NCBI RefSeq assembly: GCF_001713475.1
Contig: NZ_CP016499.1
Span: 1,984,001-2,048,000, forward strand
From: Agrobacterium sp. RAC06
GTDB lineage: Bacteria; Pseudomonadota; Alphaproteobacteria; Rhizobiales; Rhizobiaceae
Direction: 5' to 3'
Length of the DNA: 64,000 nucleotides
Part shown: piece by piece, positions 53,678 to 63,905 of the stretch
Layout: every line of letters starts with the position of its first letter
Position numbering within the stretch: position 1 is the first letter of the stretch
Notes under the pieces: model-generated
What the model saw: only the letters and a program-made list of their open reading frames with translations
The model's database searches: none
Told to the model about the DNA's origin: nothing
Position numbers and translations under genes: made by a program

Positions 53678-54012
53678 GGCTTCTCGTTCCTCCCGTCGAC
53701 ATGGTCGTTGCCGGTCAGTCCGCGAGCGGCGAGCAGCACGACAAGGAAGAGAGCCGTGGTGGCAAAGCCGATGACGATGGCGGTCAGCACCAGGGCCTGG
53801 GGCACGGGGTCGCTCAGCGTCGTCGACACCACGCCGTTCTCCAGGATAGGCGGCATGTTGCTCTTCACCCCGCCAACGCCGAAGATGAAGAGGTTCACTG
53901 CGTAGGACAGCAGCGACAGTCCAATGATCACCTGATAGGTCCGCGGACGCAGGATGAGCCAGACACCACAGGTGGTCATCAGTCCGATGGCGAGCGACAG
54001 GATGAGTTCCAT
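53674..54012 (-). CDS. mrpC: Mrp antiporter subunit C (second operon)
   Basis: 112 aa, NuoK-like, three membrane segments. VIIGLSLLSYAVNLFIFGVG and [20 protein letters not shown] are characteristic. Overlaps the A/B fusion by one base pair region (stop/start) and mrpD by 4 bp. Confidence 0.94.
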   Translation of the reverse strand: MELILSLAIGLMTTCGVWLILRPRTYQVIIGLSLLSYAVNLFIFGVGGVKSNMPPILENGVVSTTLSDPVPQALVLTAIVIGFATTALFLVVLLAARGLTGNDHVDGRNEKP

Positions 54013-56909
54013 CAGCGCTTCTCCCCCTTGGCTTCAAGTGCCCTCAGGCGGTTGATGCGGATCGACTGGTGGGCAAGCGCCGTCAGGATCAGCACGGTCG
54101 CGCCGACCACCAGCGAAAAGACCCCGAGATCAAAGAGAAGCGCGGAGGCCGCCGGCACCTGGCCGATCAGGGGGATTTCCAGATAGCGGAAATGCGAGGT
54201 AAGGAAGGGATAACCGAGGAGCCATGCCCCGATCCCCGTTGCCGATGCAGTGAGGATGCCGGCTCCCATCCAGCGCAACGGCAGGATGCGGATGCGATCT
54301 TCCGCCCAGCGCGTGCCGCCCGCCAGATATTGCAGCAGGAAGGCGATCGACAGGGTGAGGCCGGCCGAGAAGCCGCCGCCGGGCATGTCGTGACCGCGCA
54401 TGAAGAGATAGACGGAAAGCGTGATGATGACCGGAAACAGCCACTGCATCAGCACCGAAGGCACGAGCAGATAGTCGCGCATCATGTCGCCCGGCGACCG
54501 TTCCGGCTGGTCTGCATCGAAGCGGTTTTGGCGTACCTGCTGTTCCGGCAGTTCCATGCTGTCATCAGCCGGACGGAAACGGCGCAGCAGGCCATAGACG
54601 GTCAGGCCGACGATGCCGAGGACGGCGATTTCACCGAAGGTGTCGAAGGCGCGGAAGTCAACGAGGATGACGTTGACGACATTGCGTCCGCCGCCTTCCG
54701 TATAGGCGTTCTCAAGGAAGTAGGTGGCAATCGCATCCGGCACCGGCATGGTCATCACCGTGAAGGCAACGACCGACATGCCAATGCCGCAGGCGATCGC
54801 CAGTGAAAGATCGCGGAAACGCCGGAACCGGCTTTTCAGGGTCATGACCTCGCCTCGGTCGGGGCTGCGCTTCGGCAACCAGCGCAAGCCGAGAAGGATC
54901 AGGACCGTTGTGACGATCTCCACCAGCAACTGGGTGATCGCAAGGTCAGGCGCGGATAGCCAGACGAAGGTCATGCAGACGATCAGCCCCACCCCGCCGA
55001 GCATGATGAGGGCTGCGAGACGATGGTACTTGGCAGAAACCGCGGCGCCGATGGCGAGCGCCATGCCGACCAGCCAGAGAAGGCCAAAAGCCGGATCGAT
55101 GGCGGAAAAGACGATCGGCCTGCGTTCGAAACCCGAGAAATAGAGTGGCAGGGCTGCAGCGACGAAGCCGCTGACCACGATCCAGCGGAGCTGCGGCTGC
55201 AGATTGCGGGTGCCGAGCCGGCTTTCCGCGAGACGCGCCCAGCGCCAAGAGACGGTAACCAGGACCCGTTCGAAAAGGCGCTGGCCACGCAGTCGACGGA
55301 GATAGGGCGGCCCATCCTCGCAACGTGACAGGTAGTCCCGCATCACCACATAAAGACCGATGCCGCCGAGAAGGGCGATCAAGCTCATGAGCAGCGGCAC
55401 GTTAATGCCATGCCAGACGCTGAGGCTGTATTCCGGGGTCTGGTCACCGAGCACACTCTCAACGGCCGTCTGCAGGAACGGGCCGATGGAAATCGCGGGC
55501 ACGATGCCGACGATGAGGCAGACCACCACGAGGATCTCGATGGGAACGCGCATCCAGCGCGGCGGCTCATGCGGGGTCTTTATGGGCAGGTCCTTCGGCA
55601 GTGGGCCGAAGAAGACCGTGTGGATGAAGCGGAGCGAGTAGACGACGCTGAAGAGGCCGGCCAGCGTTGCGACATAGGGCAGGCTCACATCGAGCCAGGA
55701 ATCCGCATGGGTTTCGACAGCTTCGGCAAAAAACATTTCCTTCGACAGGAAGCCATTGAGCAGGGGCACGCCGGCCATGGCGGCACTGGCGACCATGGCG
55801 AGCGTGGCCGTTGCCGGCATGAAGCGATAGAGGCCGCTCAGCCGCTGCATGTCACGCGTGCCCGTCTCGTGATCGATGATCCCGGCTGCCATGAAGAGGG
55901 AGGCCTTGAAGGTTGCGTGGTTGAGCATGTGGAAGATCGCCGCCACCGTCGACAACGGACTTCCGAGGCTGAGGAGCGTCGTAATCAGGCCGAGATGGCT
56001 GATCGTCGAATAGGCGAGCAAACCCTTGAGATCACGCTGGAACATCGCCAGGAAGGCGCCGAGCAGCATGGTCGAGATGCCTGCAAGGCCGACGAGAATG
56101 AACCATTCATAGGTCCCTGACAGCACCGGCCAGAAGCGCACCAGCAGGAAGACACCCGCCTTCACCATGGTCGCGGAATGCAGGAAGGCGGAGACCGGCG
56201 TCGGGGCTGCCATCGCATTGGGCAGCCAGAAATGGAACGGGAACTGGGCGCTCTTGGTCAAGGCACCGAGCAGGATGAAGATCAGCGTCGGCAGATAGAG
56301 CGGATGTTCGCGCACCAGCTGGCCTGAAGCCAGGATCTTGTCGAGATCGTAGCTGCCGACGATCTTGCCGAGGAGGAGCATGCCGATCAGCAGGCAGAAA
56401 CCGCCGATACCGGTGATCGTCAGTGCCATGCGCGCACCGTCGCGGGCTGCGGCATTCGTGTGCCAGTAACTGATCAGCAGGAAGGAGAAGATGCTGGTCA
56501 GTTCCCAGAAGATCGAGAGCAGGATGACATTGCCCGAGACGATGATGCCAAGCATCGCCCCCATGAAGGCCAGCAGGAAGGAGAAGAAGCGCGGGATGGG
56601 GTCATCCTTGCCCATGTAGTAGCGGGCATAGAGGATGACGAGAAAGCCGATCGACGTGACCAGCATGGAGAAGATCCAGGCGAAGCCATCAAGCCGCAGG
56701 GAGAAATTTAGCCCGACTTGCGGCAGCCACTCGGCCGTGAACCGCAGAACGCCGTTCTGCATCACGAACGGGTAGGCCGAAGCCGTCAGGATCAGGGTCA
56801 GGAGCGTCGTTGCCCCTGCAACGAAGACCGGAAGATCACGGGACGTCGTGTTGAGGATGAAAGCCGAGCCAAGACTGCCGAGGAACGGAAGAACCAGCAG
56901 CAGAAGCAA
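54012..56909 (-). CDS. mrpA: Fused Mrp antiporter subunit A/B (second operon)
   Basis: 965 aa: NuoL-like A core (SIFWELTSIFSFLLISYWHT with the conserved Glu, LGALTKSAQFPFHFWLPNAM and LHSATMVKAGVFLLVRF with Lys), MbhD-like part (SAPDLAITQLLVEIVTTVLI), MbhE-like VVNVILVDFRAFDTFGEIAV near 760, then a complete MrpB part (FMRGHDMPGGGFSAGLTLSI near 865). This six-gene A/B-fused layout is that of the first Pha system described in Sinorhizobium meliloti, reported as K+/H+ type; I infer the same ion here. Confidence 0.94.
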   Translation of the reverse strand: MLLLLVLPFLGSLGSAFILNTTSRDLPVFVAGATTLLTLILTASAYPFVMQNGVLRFTAEWLPQVGLNFSLRLDGFAWIFSMLVTSIGFLVILYARYYMGKDDPIPRFFSFLLAFMGAMLGIIVSGNVILLSIFWELTSIFSFLLISYWHTNAAARDGARMALTITGIGGFCLLIGMLLLGKIVGSYDLDKILASGQLVREHPLYLPTLIFILLGALTKSAQFPFHFWLPNAMAAPTPVSAFLHSATMVKAGVFLLVRFWPVLSGTYEWFILVGLAGISTMLLGAFLAMFQRDLKGLLAYSTISHLGLITTLLSLGSPLSTVAAIFHMLNHATFKASLFMAAGIIDHETGTRDMQRLSGLYRFMPATATLAMVASAAMAGVPLLNGFLSKEMFFAEAVETHADSWLDVSLPYVATLAGLFSVVYSLRFIHTVFFGPLPKDLPIKTPHEPPRWMRVPIEILVVVCLIVGIVPAISIGPFLQTAVESVLGDQTPEYSLSVWHGINVPLLMSLIALLGGIGLYVVMRDYLSRCEDGPPYLRRLRGQRLFERVLVTVSWRWARLAESRLGTRNLQPQLRWIVVSGFVAAALPLYFSGFERRPIVFSAIDPAFGLLWLVGMALAIGAAVSAKYHRLAALIMLGGVGLIVCMTFVWLSAPDLAITQLLVEIVTTVLILLGLRWLPKRSPDRGEVMTLKSRFRRFRDLSLAIACGIGMSVVAFTVMTMPVPDAIATYFLENAYTEGGGRNVVNVILVDFRAFDTFGEIAVLGIVGLTVYGLLRRFRPADDSMELPEQQVRQNRFDADQPERSPGDMMRDYLLVPSVLMQWLFPVIITLSVYLFMRGHDMPGGGFSAGLTLSIAFLLQYLAGGTRWAEDRIRILPLRWMGAGILTASATGIGAWLLGYPFLTSHFRYLEIPLIGQVPAASALLFDLGVFSLVVGATVLILTALAHQSIRINRLRALEAKGEKR

Positions 56910-57012
56910 AAGACTCGAAGCGTCCAGCGTTATCCCAAATCCATATCCCCCGAAGAAATCTGCTCGGGTGACACAAAGCGCAGACTGGAAAACCCGCTGC
57001 AGTCACCCTAAA

Positions 57013-57037
57013 TGGTCAATATCCACTTATATGGTCA
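57013..57037 (+). promoter_or_regulatory. Direct repeat TGGTCA-N13-TGGTCA before the XRE gene
   Basis: Two TGGTCA hexamers 19 bp apart start to start, the second ending three bases before the ATG at 57041. Binding there by the gene's own product would block translation-region access or transcription. Autoregulation is inferred. Confidence 0.35.
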
Positions 57038-57040
57038 GTT

Positions 57041-57307
57041 ATGAACATGGTTCAATCCGCTCAGGACACTGTTTTTTCACCTGCTCTCTGTCGTGCGGCC
57101 CGTGGGTATCTGGACTGGACGCAGGAGGAACTGGCGTTGCAGTCGCTTGTCTCCCGCAGCACCATCCGCGACTACGAAGGCCAGCGCCATGGTGCGCACC
57201 GATCGACCGAGGCGCAGCTCAAACTGGCCTTCGAGAAGGCAGGTCTGCGCTTCACCAACGACAATGGTTTTCCGGGCATCTTCTGCTCTTCTCCGCGGGA
57301 AGGCTAG
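57041..57307 (+). CDS. Small XRE-type helix-turn-helix regulator
   Basis: 88 aa. Helix-turn-helix: LCRAARGYLDWTQEELALQS then LVSRSTIRDYEGQRHGAHR, followed by a short C-terminal tail LKLAFEKAGLRFTNDNGFPG of the kind found in many single-domain rhizobial XRE proteins. Divergent from the second Mrp operon across 131 bp and convergent with secDF, from which a strong hairpin separates it. May control the Mrp operon or itself. Confidence 0.85.
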   Translation: MNMVQSAQDTVFSPALCRAARGYLDWTQEELALQSLVSRSTIRDYEGQRHGAHRSTEAQLKLAFEKAGLRFTNDNGFPGIFCSSPREG

Positions 57308-57344
57308 TTGAGGCGGGCTCGAAACGTGCCCGCCTCAAGCTTTT
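57308..57344 (+). terminator. Strong terminator between the XRE gene and secDF
   Basis: Perfect 11-bp stem TTGAGGCGGGC/GCCCGCCTCAA, 9-base loop, followed by AGCTTTT. It starts at the XRE stop codon. The secDF stop lies at 57346 on the other strand. Confidence 0.85.
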
Positions 57345-57345
57345 A

Positions 57346-59858
57346 TCACGCGGGCTGTTCCTGCAGCGGCTCCCGATTGCGGATCTTTCTGCGGTTTCGC
57401 CAGTCCCCGAGGAAGAGCAGGATCGGCGCGGCAATCAACACCGAAGACGACGCCGCGATAAAGATCCCGAAGACCATCGGCACGGCAAAGCTCTCGACCG
57501 CACTGCCACCCCAGACCGCCATAGGCACCATGGCGAGGAAGGCTGTGGCGGAGGTGTAGAGGCTTCGGGCCAGCGTCTCGTTGATTGACAGATTGATCAG
57601 GTCTCGGAACGGCATTGCCTTGTAGAGACGCATGTTCTCACGCATTCGGTCATAGACCACCACCTTGTCGTTGACGGAGTAGCCGACCAGCGTCAGCAAT
57701 GCCGCGATCGCCGTCAGATTGAAGTCGAGCCCTGTTAGAGCGAAAAAGCCGATCGTCTTGGTCACGTCGAGGATCAGGGTCGCGATCGCACCAACGGCGA
57801 ACGGCCAGTCGAAGCGCACCCAGATGTAGACGAGCATCGCAAGCGACGCGAGGATGACCGACGTCAGTCCTGCCGCTGCCAGTTCGCCGCTGACTTTGGG
57901 GCCAACCACCTCGGTTCGCTCGATCTTGGCCGAGGCGTCGATCGTCTGGATCGCCTCGCGGACCTTTGTGACCGCGTCGGTCTGGGCCTGCTCTCCCCCG
58001 GCTGCCGCTCGAGGCGCAGCATGACGTGATTGCTGTCACCGAACTCCTGCAAGGCGACTTCCCCGAGGTTCAATCCCTCGATCCCGGAGCGGAGACGGCC
58101 TAGATCGGCGGGCCCGGTTGTCGACAGTTCAAGTTGGATGCCGCCCTTGAAATCGACGCCGTAGTTGAGGCCGGGTGTGATGAAAAGGATGATCGACGAG
58201 ATCGACAGGAAGGCCGAAACACCGATACCGAACAGGCGCGCCTTCATGAAGTCGATCCTGGTGCCGTCCTTGATCAGCTTGAACGGCAACAGCGGCTTGA
58301 TCGTGATCGTCTTGAGTTTCCAGCGGCGAGCGATGGCAACCATGGCGACACGGACGACCGAGACGGCGGTGAACATCGAGATTGCGATGCCGAGGCCCAT
58401 GGTGACGGCAAAGCCGCGCACCGGACCCGAGCCGAACCAGAACAGGAGCACGGTTGCGATCAGGGCCGTGACATTGCTGTCGATGATCGTCGAATAGGCC
58501 TTGGCGAAGCCCTGGTCGATGGCCGCGAAGGCCCCTCGCCCCTTGGCCGCCTCCTCGCGGATACGTTCGTTGATCAAGACGTTCGCGTCGACCGCAAGAC
58601 CGATACCAAGCACGATCCCCGCGATCCCGGGTAAGGTGAGCGTCGCCCCGACGATGGTCAGCCCTGCAAAGGTGAGGATGACGTTCAGGGTCAGAGCGAG
58701 CACGGCCAGCAGGCCCCAGGCGCCATAGAGCGCGACGATGAAGGCAACGACCAGGCCGAAACCGGCAAGACCCGATACGATGCCCATTTCTATCGCGTCG
58801 CCACCGAGGTCGGCGCCGACGGTGCGTTCTTCGATAACGGTGAGCTTGGCGGGGAGCGCACCGGCGCGCAAGAGTGCCGCGAGCGTATTGGCCTCATCGA
58901 CCGAAAAGTCCCCGGAGATCTGTCCCGCTCCACCTGTGATCGGCTCACGGATGACCGGCGCGCTCAGGACCTTGTCGTCGAGCACGATGGCGAAGGGACG
59001 GCCGACATTGTCGCTCGTGATGCGGGCAAAGCGTTCCGCGCCGACGCCATCGAAGCGGAATGACACCACCGGCTGGCCGCCCTGCTGGTCGAACTGGACG
59101 CGCGCATCGGTAAGCCTGTCACCGGCCAGCAGCACCGTTGCCTGCACCGGATAGCTGCGACCTTCGTCATCCCTCAGCGTCTCGACGCCGGCGGCACCCG
59201 GCTCGCCGAGCAGATGAAAGCTCATCTTCGCGGTCGTGCCGAGAAGCGCCCGCAGCCGTGACGGATCCTGCTCTCCCGGAAGCTGGACGAGAACACGGTC
59301 GCCACCGACACGCTGGATGGTGGGTTCGGCCACGCCGACCTGATCGACACGCTGGCGAATGACTTCGAGGCTCTGGTCGACGGCATGGCCGAGGCGCGCC
59401 GTGATACCCTGTTCGGTTGGCGCCATGCGCACCGTGTCGCCGCCGGTTGTGAAGACATCGAGCTCCGGCAGGCCAGTCCCGGTGACGGTGATCGCAGGGT
59501 TATTGAGCACCGCAAGCGCCTGTCTTGCCGCAGCAAGCTGGGCGGGGTTGGCCAGCGTGACAGCAAGGGCGTCGCCGTCACGGCGGATGCTGCGTGTCTG
59601 GATGCGGGCTTCGAGCAAGGCGGTACGCGCTTCCTGGGTCAGGCTCTGAAGCCATTCGTCGAGCATGGCAGGACGATCCACCTCCAGAACGAGATGGGAT
59701 CCGCCGCGCAGATCGAGACCGAGAGAGACGCGCTCGTGGGGCATGAAGGAAGGAAAGCGGGACAGGGTTGCGTCGGAGAGCACGTTTGGCAGAGCCACGA
59801 GCAGGCCGAGCACGATGACGAGCATATAGCCCATCACCTTGGCGATAGAGTTCTTCAT
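57346..59858 (-). CDS. secDF: Fused SecD-SecF protein-export subunit, frameshifted at a G5 tract
   Basis: About 840 codons in two frames. SecD part: MKNSIAKVMGYMLVIVLGLL, SLGLDLRGGSHLVLEVDRPA (D1 motif), GISGIAGIVLGIGL-like core as PGIAGIVLGIGLAVDANVLI with INERIREEAAKGRG. SecF part: GLNYGVDFKGGIQLELSTTG, later AALLTLVGYSVNDKVVVYDR and ETLARSLYTSATAFLAMVPM. The frame breaks at 57995-57999, five G on the coding strand, where one more G restores RQPGGEQAQTD and continues into VTKVREAIQTID. SecDF uses the proton gradient to pull exported proteins. An intact gene would be expected, so a base undercall is likely. Confidence 0.88.
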
Positions 59859-59942
59859 TTGAAAATCCAGCATTTCGCGGCCGCTGCTTGAGGAGCAGTG
59901 GCGCAAACGGTTCGAGCCATCACGGAGATGGCGGCAAAACGG

Positions 59943-60350
59943 TCAGACGAGGGGCTGGATCGTCGGGGGTGCGCGCGACCGATAGGCCAGCGGCAAATGA
60001 AAGAGGGCGCGGTCGGAAAGGATCCGTTTGGCCCGGTCACCCTGTCGGCTTGTCGAGACGGCGTGGATCTCGGGCGCAACAAAGCCATCACCCGCCTCGC
60101 CCGGCCTCAGCTTCGGTCGCGAGGACCGTTCGGATGCGCTGAGATAGCGGGTGTCACTGGTGGCGCCGGCAACCAGTTGTCCGGCATCCGAGCTGGTCAG
60201 GACGCTTGCGCTGGAAGATCCGTGGTGAAGACGACCAAAAGCATCGCCGCCGAACACCAGGAGCAGCGAGGCAAACAGACTTGCAATGACGGCTTTCAGG
60301 TGCGCGCGCTGCCGAAGCGGCGTGTGATGCCTCAAGTCTTGAGCGTCCAT
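59943..60350 (-). CDS. Small single-span hypothetical protein, 135 aa
   Basis: ATG at 60350 with GGAAGG six bases before. One membrane segment near residues 20-38 (LKAVIASLFASLLLVFGGDA), then a polar, Arg/Ser-rich tail with LRPGEAGDGFVAPEIHAVST. Upstream of secDF on the same strand, 84 bp away, so possibly cotranscribed. No family recognised; the C-terminal half is of low complexity and could be out of frame with a real gene, but no other frame here is better. Confidence 0.55.
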   Translation of the reverse strand: MDAQDLRHHTPLRQRAHLKAVIASLFASLLLVFGGDAFGRLHHGSSSASVLTSSDAGQLVAGATSDTRYLSASERSSRPKLRPGEAGDGFVAPEIHAVSTSRQGDRAKRILSDRALFHLPLAYRSRAPPTIQPLV

Positions 60351-60780
60351 GACCATCCTTCCGAGGACGGATGTGGCATATCCGAAAGCATTTCTCCACC
60401 CAGCAAGCTCGAGCCTCCTCTATAGTCGGACCGCTCGCCTTCAGCCGGCGTTCGGGTCGATGGACCGCGTTTTCACGTGCATGTGATCGAAATGCAGGTC
60501 ATCTGGCCTTTGCGAAAGTGGTGGCGAGCGATCGAGAAGGCAAGCCTTGTGCCGCGCAGATCCCTCTCCGCCCACGTTTTCAATAGCATCCGATCGCGAT
60601 CTTTGATTGTACACAGCTCCGGACAACCGACTGTCACAATTTCGTTGCAGGTTCATATGTTTTCGTTTTGAATGCGAGACGCTTCAAACGAAGCGCGCTC
60701 ACGCAGATCTGGGAGGATCTGACGTAGGGCAAGTCTTGGCCAGCCTGTCGCTTGGCCAGGTGGAACATCAGGGAGGCACC
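60351..60780. other. Control region of the ugp operon and the 135-aa gene
   Basis: 430 bp between divergent genes. CTGTCAC at 60631 followed 11 bp later by a weak second half (TCGTTGC) is a possible PHO box, as expected for ugp genes under phosphate control, but only the first half is good. GGGAGG precedes the ugpB ATG. No gene or RNA supported. Confidence 0.4.
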
Positions 60781-62088
60781 ATGTCCACGAAACGTTTCGC
60801 TGCATCCGCGGCGACCCTCGCCCTTTCGCTTTCTTTCGGCTCTTCTGCCTTTGCCGCCACGGAACTGCAGTGGTGGCATGCCATGACCGGCGCCAATAAC
60901 GAAGTTGTCGACCAACTGGCCAAGGAATTCAACGAGAGCCAGAGCGATTACAAGATCATGCCCGTCTTCAAGGGCACCTATCCGGAAACGCTGAATGCCG
61001 GCATCGCCGCATTCCGCTCCAAGCAGCCACCGGCTATCATTCAGGTCTTCGACGCTGGCTCGGGCGTCATGATGGGCGCTGAAGGCGCTGTCGTTCCGGT
61101 TGCTGAAGTGCTGCAGAAGGGTGGCTTCGAGTTCAACAAGTCCGACTATCTGGCCGGCATCGTTGCCTACTATTCGAAGCCTGACGGCACCATGCTGTCC
61201 TTCCCCTACAATTCGTCCTCGCCAGTTCTCTACTACAACAAGGATACCTTCACGAAGGCCGGCCTTGACGCAGAAAACCCGCCGAAGACCTGGCCGGAAG
61301 TCTTCGAAGCCGCACGCAAGATCAAGGACAGCGGCGCGGCTCCATGCGGCATGACGTCGACCTGGCTGACCTGGATCCAGACCGAGAACTTCGCCGCCTG
61401 GAACAACGTGTCCTACGGCACCAATGAAAACGGTCTTGCCGGCGGCACCGTCGAACTGAAGGTCAATTCTGATCTCTACGTCCAGCACTTCCAGTCGATC
61501 GCCGATCTGGCCAAGGATGGCGCGTTCCGCTACGGCGGCCGCACCTCGGAGGCCAAGCAGCTGTTCCTTTCCGGCGAATGCGCGATCATGACCGAGTCCT
61601 CCGGCGGCCTTGGCGACATCGTCAAGTCGGGCATGAACTACGGTATCGGCCAGCTTCCCTACTACGAAGGCAATGGCCCGCAGAACACCATTCCGGGTGG
61701 CGCCAGCCTCTGGGTCTTCGGTGGCAAGAGCGATGAAGAATACAAGGGCATCGCCCAATTCTTCAACTTCCTGTCGCAGACGGAAATCCAGGCACGCCTG
61801 CACCAGGTATCCGGCTATCTTCCGGTGACCAATGCCGCTTATGAGGCGACCAAGTCCTCGGGCTTCTACGAGAAGAACCCGGCGCGCGAAACGCCGATCC
61901 TGCAGATGACCGGCAAGGCTCCGACCGAAAACTCCAAGGGCGTGCGTCTGCCGAACCTGCCGCAGGTTCGCGACATCATGAACGAAGAGTTCGAAGCCAT
62001 GCTGGCCGGCTCGCAGGATGCCAAGACGACGCTCGACAAGATCGTCGAGCGTGGCAATGCAGCCATCGCTTCCGTTTCCAGCAACTGA
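60781..62088 (+). CDS. ugpB: sn-Glycerol-3-phosphate-binding protein UgpB
   Basis: 435 aa from the ATG at 60781 after GGGAGG; longer frame to 60607 has no site. Signal peptide MSTKRFAASAATLALSLSFG, cleavage after AFA. UgpB pattern: TELQWWHAMTGANNEVVDQL, VFKGTYPETLNAGIAAFRSK, IIQVFDAGSGVMMGAEGAVV and GMTSTWLTWIQTENFAAWNN. Cluster-1 binding protein for glycerol-3-phosphate and glycerophosphodiesters, giving phosphate and glycerol. Gene order B-A-E-C follows directly. Confidence 0.96.
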   Translation: MSTKRFAASAATLALSLSFGSSAFAATELQWWHAMTGANNEVVDQLAKEFNESQSDYKIMPVFKGTYPETLNAGIAAFRSKQPPAIIQVFDAGSGVMMGAEGAVVPVAEVLQKGGFEFNKSDYLAGIVAYYSKPDGTMLSFPYNSSSPVLYYNKDTFTKAGLDAENPPKTWPEVFEAARKIKDSGAAPCGMTSTWLTWIQTENFAAWNNVSYGTNENGLAGGTVELKVNSDLYVQHFQSIADLAKDGAFRYGGRTSEAKQLFLSGECAIMTESSGGLGDIVKSGMNYGIGQLPYYEGNGPQNTIPGGASLWVFGGKSDEEYKGIAQFFNFLSQTEIQARLHQVSGYLPVTNAAYEATKSSGFYEKNPARETPILQMTGKAPTENSKGVRLPNLPQVRDIMNEEFEAMLAGSQDAKTTLDKIVERGNAAIASVSSN

Positions 62089-62104
62089 TCTGACCGAATG
62101 ACGA

Positions 62105-62140
62105 CACTGCCCGCATCGCAAGGTGCGGGCAGTGCTTTTT
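62105..62140 (+). terminator. Attenuating hairpin between ugpB and ugpA
   Basis: Stem CACTGCCCGCA/TGCGGGCAGTG (11 bp, 8-base loop) followed by CTTTTT. It is terminator-shaped but internal to the operon, so it probably lowers downstream expression and gives an excess of binding protein. Confidence 0.75.
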
Positions 62141-62165
62141 CCATGGCCGGCTGAGGAGCATCGCC

Positions 62166-63047
62166 TTGCACACGGTTCACTTCCCGAACAAAATCCTGCC
62201 CTATCTGCTGTTGGCGCCCCAGATCATCCTGACGCTGGTCTTCTTCTTCTGGCCCGCAAGCCAGGCGATCTACCAGTCCATGCTGAGGGAAGATCCGTTC
62301 GGGCTCAAAAGCACCTTCGTGGGCTTCGCCAATTTCTCCAACATTCTGTCGGATCCGAATTACCTGCACGCGTTTCAGGTGACGATCGTGTTCAGCGCGC
62401 TGACGGCTCTCGTCTCGATGGCGGTCGCGCTGCTTCTGGCCACGGCGGCCGACAAGGTGGTCCGCGGCCAGACCTTTTACCGCACGCTGCTGATCTGGCC
62501 CTATGCCGTCGCCCCTGCCGTTGCAGGCATGCTGTGGCTCTTCATGTTCAACCCGGCCATGGGAACGCTTGCCTATCTCTTGCGCTCCACAGGCTTTGAT
62601 TGGGATCCGCTTCTGAAGGGCGACCAGGCCATGGCGCTCATCGTCTTCGCCGCCGCCTGGAAGCAGATCAGCTACAACTTCCTCTTCTTCGTTGCAGGCC
62701 TTCAGGCGATCCCGAAATCGCTCATCGAAGCGGCCGCCATCGACGGGGCCCGCGGCAGCAGGCGGTTCTGGACCATCATCTTCCCGCTTCTGGCCCCGAC
62801 GACCTTCTTCCTGCTGGTGGTCAACACCGTCTACGCCTTCTTCGATACCTTCGGCATCATCCATGCCGTCACCGGTGGTGGCCCGGCCAAGGCGACCGAA
62901 ACGCTGGTTTACAAGGTTTACAACGACGGCTTCGTCAACCTGAACCTCGGCTCATCCGCAGCGCAGTCCGTCATCCTGATGATCATCGTGATCGGCCTGA
63001 CTGCCTTCCAGTTCCGCTTCGTCGAGAAGCGGGTTCATTACGGCTGA
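62166..63047 (+). CDS. ugpA: Glycerol-3-phosphate ABC permease UgpA
   Basis: 293 aa, TTG start after GAGGAG. Six membrane segments; the permease EAA loop is [20 protein letters not shown] near residue 197. [20 protein letters not shown] and the C-terminal [21 protein letters not shown] end are typical of UgpA. Forms the channel with UgpE. Confidence 0.95.
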   Translation: MHTVHFPNKILPYLLLAPQIILTLVFFFWPASQAIYQSMLREDPFGLKSTFVGFANFSNILSDPNYLHAFQVTIVFSALTALVSMAVALLLATAADKVVRGQTFYRTLLIWPYAVAPAVAGMLWLFMFNPAMGTLAYLLRSTGFDWDPLLKGDQAMALIVFAAAWKQISYNFLFFVAGLQAIPKSLIEAAAIDGARGSRRFWTIIFPLLAPTTFFLLVVNTVYAFFDTFGIIHAVTGGGPAKATETLVYKVYNDGFVNLNLGSSAAQSVILMIIVIGLTAFQFRFVEKRVHYG

Positions 63048-63056
63048 GGACCGGAC

Positions 63057-63905
63057 ATGATTGAAAAACGCCCCATCGCCAATATGATTGGCCACCTGAT
63101 CCTCGTCATCGGCATCATCGTCGTTGCCTTTCCGATCTACTACACCTTCATCGCGTCCTCGATGAGCTCGCAGGATATCATCCGGCCGCCCATGTCGCTG
63201 TTGCCGGGCGACCATCTGGTCGAAAACTACACGGAAGCCATGTCCGGCGGCGTGGAGCGCGTCGTCGGCGTGAGCCTCGAACGGCTGTTGTTCAATTCCT
63301 TCGTCGTCGCGATCGCGATCGCCGTCGGCAAGATCATCATCTCGTTCCTCTCGGCCTTCGCGATTGTCTTCTTCCGCTTCCGTTTCCGGATGTTCTTCTT
63401 CTGGATGATCTTCATCACCCTGATGCTACCGGTCGAGGTACGCATTCTGCCCACCTACAAGGTGATCGTGGATCTTGGGCTGATCGACACCTATGCGGGG
63501 CTCACGCTCCCGCTGATGGCGTCAGCGACGGCAACCTTCCTGTTCAGACAGTTCTTCCTGACCATACCGGGCGAACTGGTTGAAGCTGCGCGCATCGACA
63601 ATGCCGGGCCGTTCCGCTTCATGAAGGACATCCTGCTGCCGCTGTCGACCACCAACATCGCAGCACTCTTCGTCATCCTCTTCATCTATGGTTGGACCCA
63701 GTATCTCTGGCCGCTTCTGGTCACGAACGATGCGAAGATGAATACCATCATCATCGGCCTTCGCCGCATGGTCGATTTCACCGACGCCTCCACGCCCTGG
63801 AATTACGTCATGGTTACGGCGATCCTCGCCATCATCCCTCCCATCATCGTTGTCGTTCTGATGCAGCGATGGTTCGTCAAAGGTCTTGTGGAGACAGAAA
63901 AGTAA
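63057..63905 (+). CDS. ugpE: Glycerol-3-phosphate ABC permease UgpE
   Basis: 282 aa, six membrane segments. EAA loop EAARIDNAGPFRFMKDILLP near residue 179 and LILVIGIIVVAFPIYYTFIA at the N-terminus. 9 bp after ugpA; its stop overlaps the start of ugpC (TAATG). Confidence 0.95.
   Translation: MIEKRPIANMIGHLILVIGIIVVAFPIYYTFIASSMSSQDIIRPPMSLLPGDHLVENYTEAMSGGVERVVGVSLERLLFNSFVVAIAIAVGKIIISFLSAFAIVFFRFRFRMFFFWMIFITLMLPVEVRILPTYKVIVDLGLIDTYAGLTLPLMASATATFLFRQFFLTIPGELVEAARIDNAGPFRFMKDILLPLSTTNIAALFVILFIYGWTQYLWPLLVTNDAKMNTIIIGLRRMVDFTDASTPWNYVMVTAILAIIPPIIVVVLMQRWFVKGLVETEK

Noticed and set aside
60631..60648. PHO box upstream of ugpB as a firm feature
   Set aside because: Only the first half-site (CTGTCAC) is good; the second matches poorly. 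Mentioned in the region entry only.
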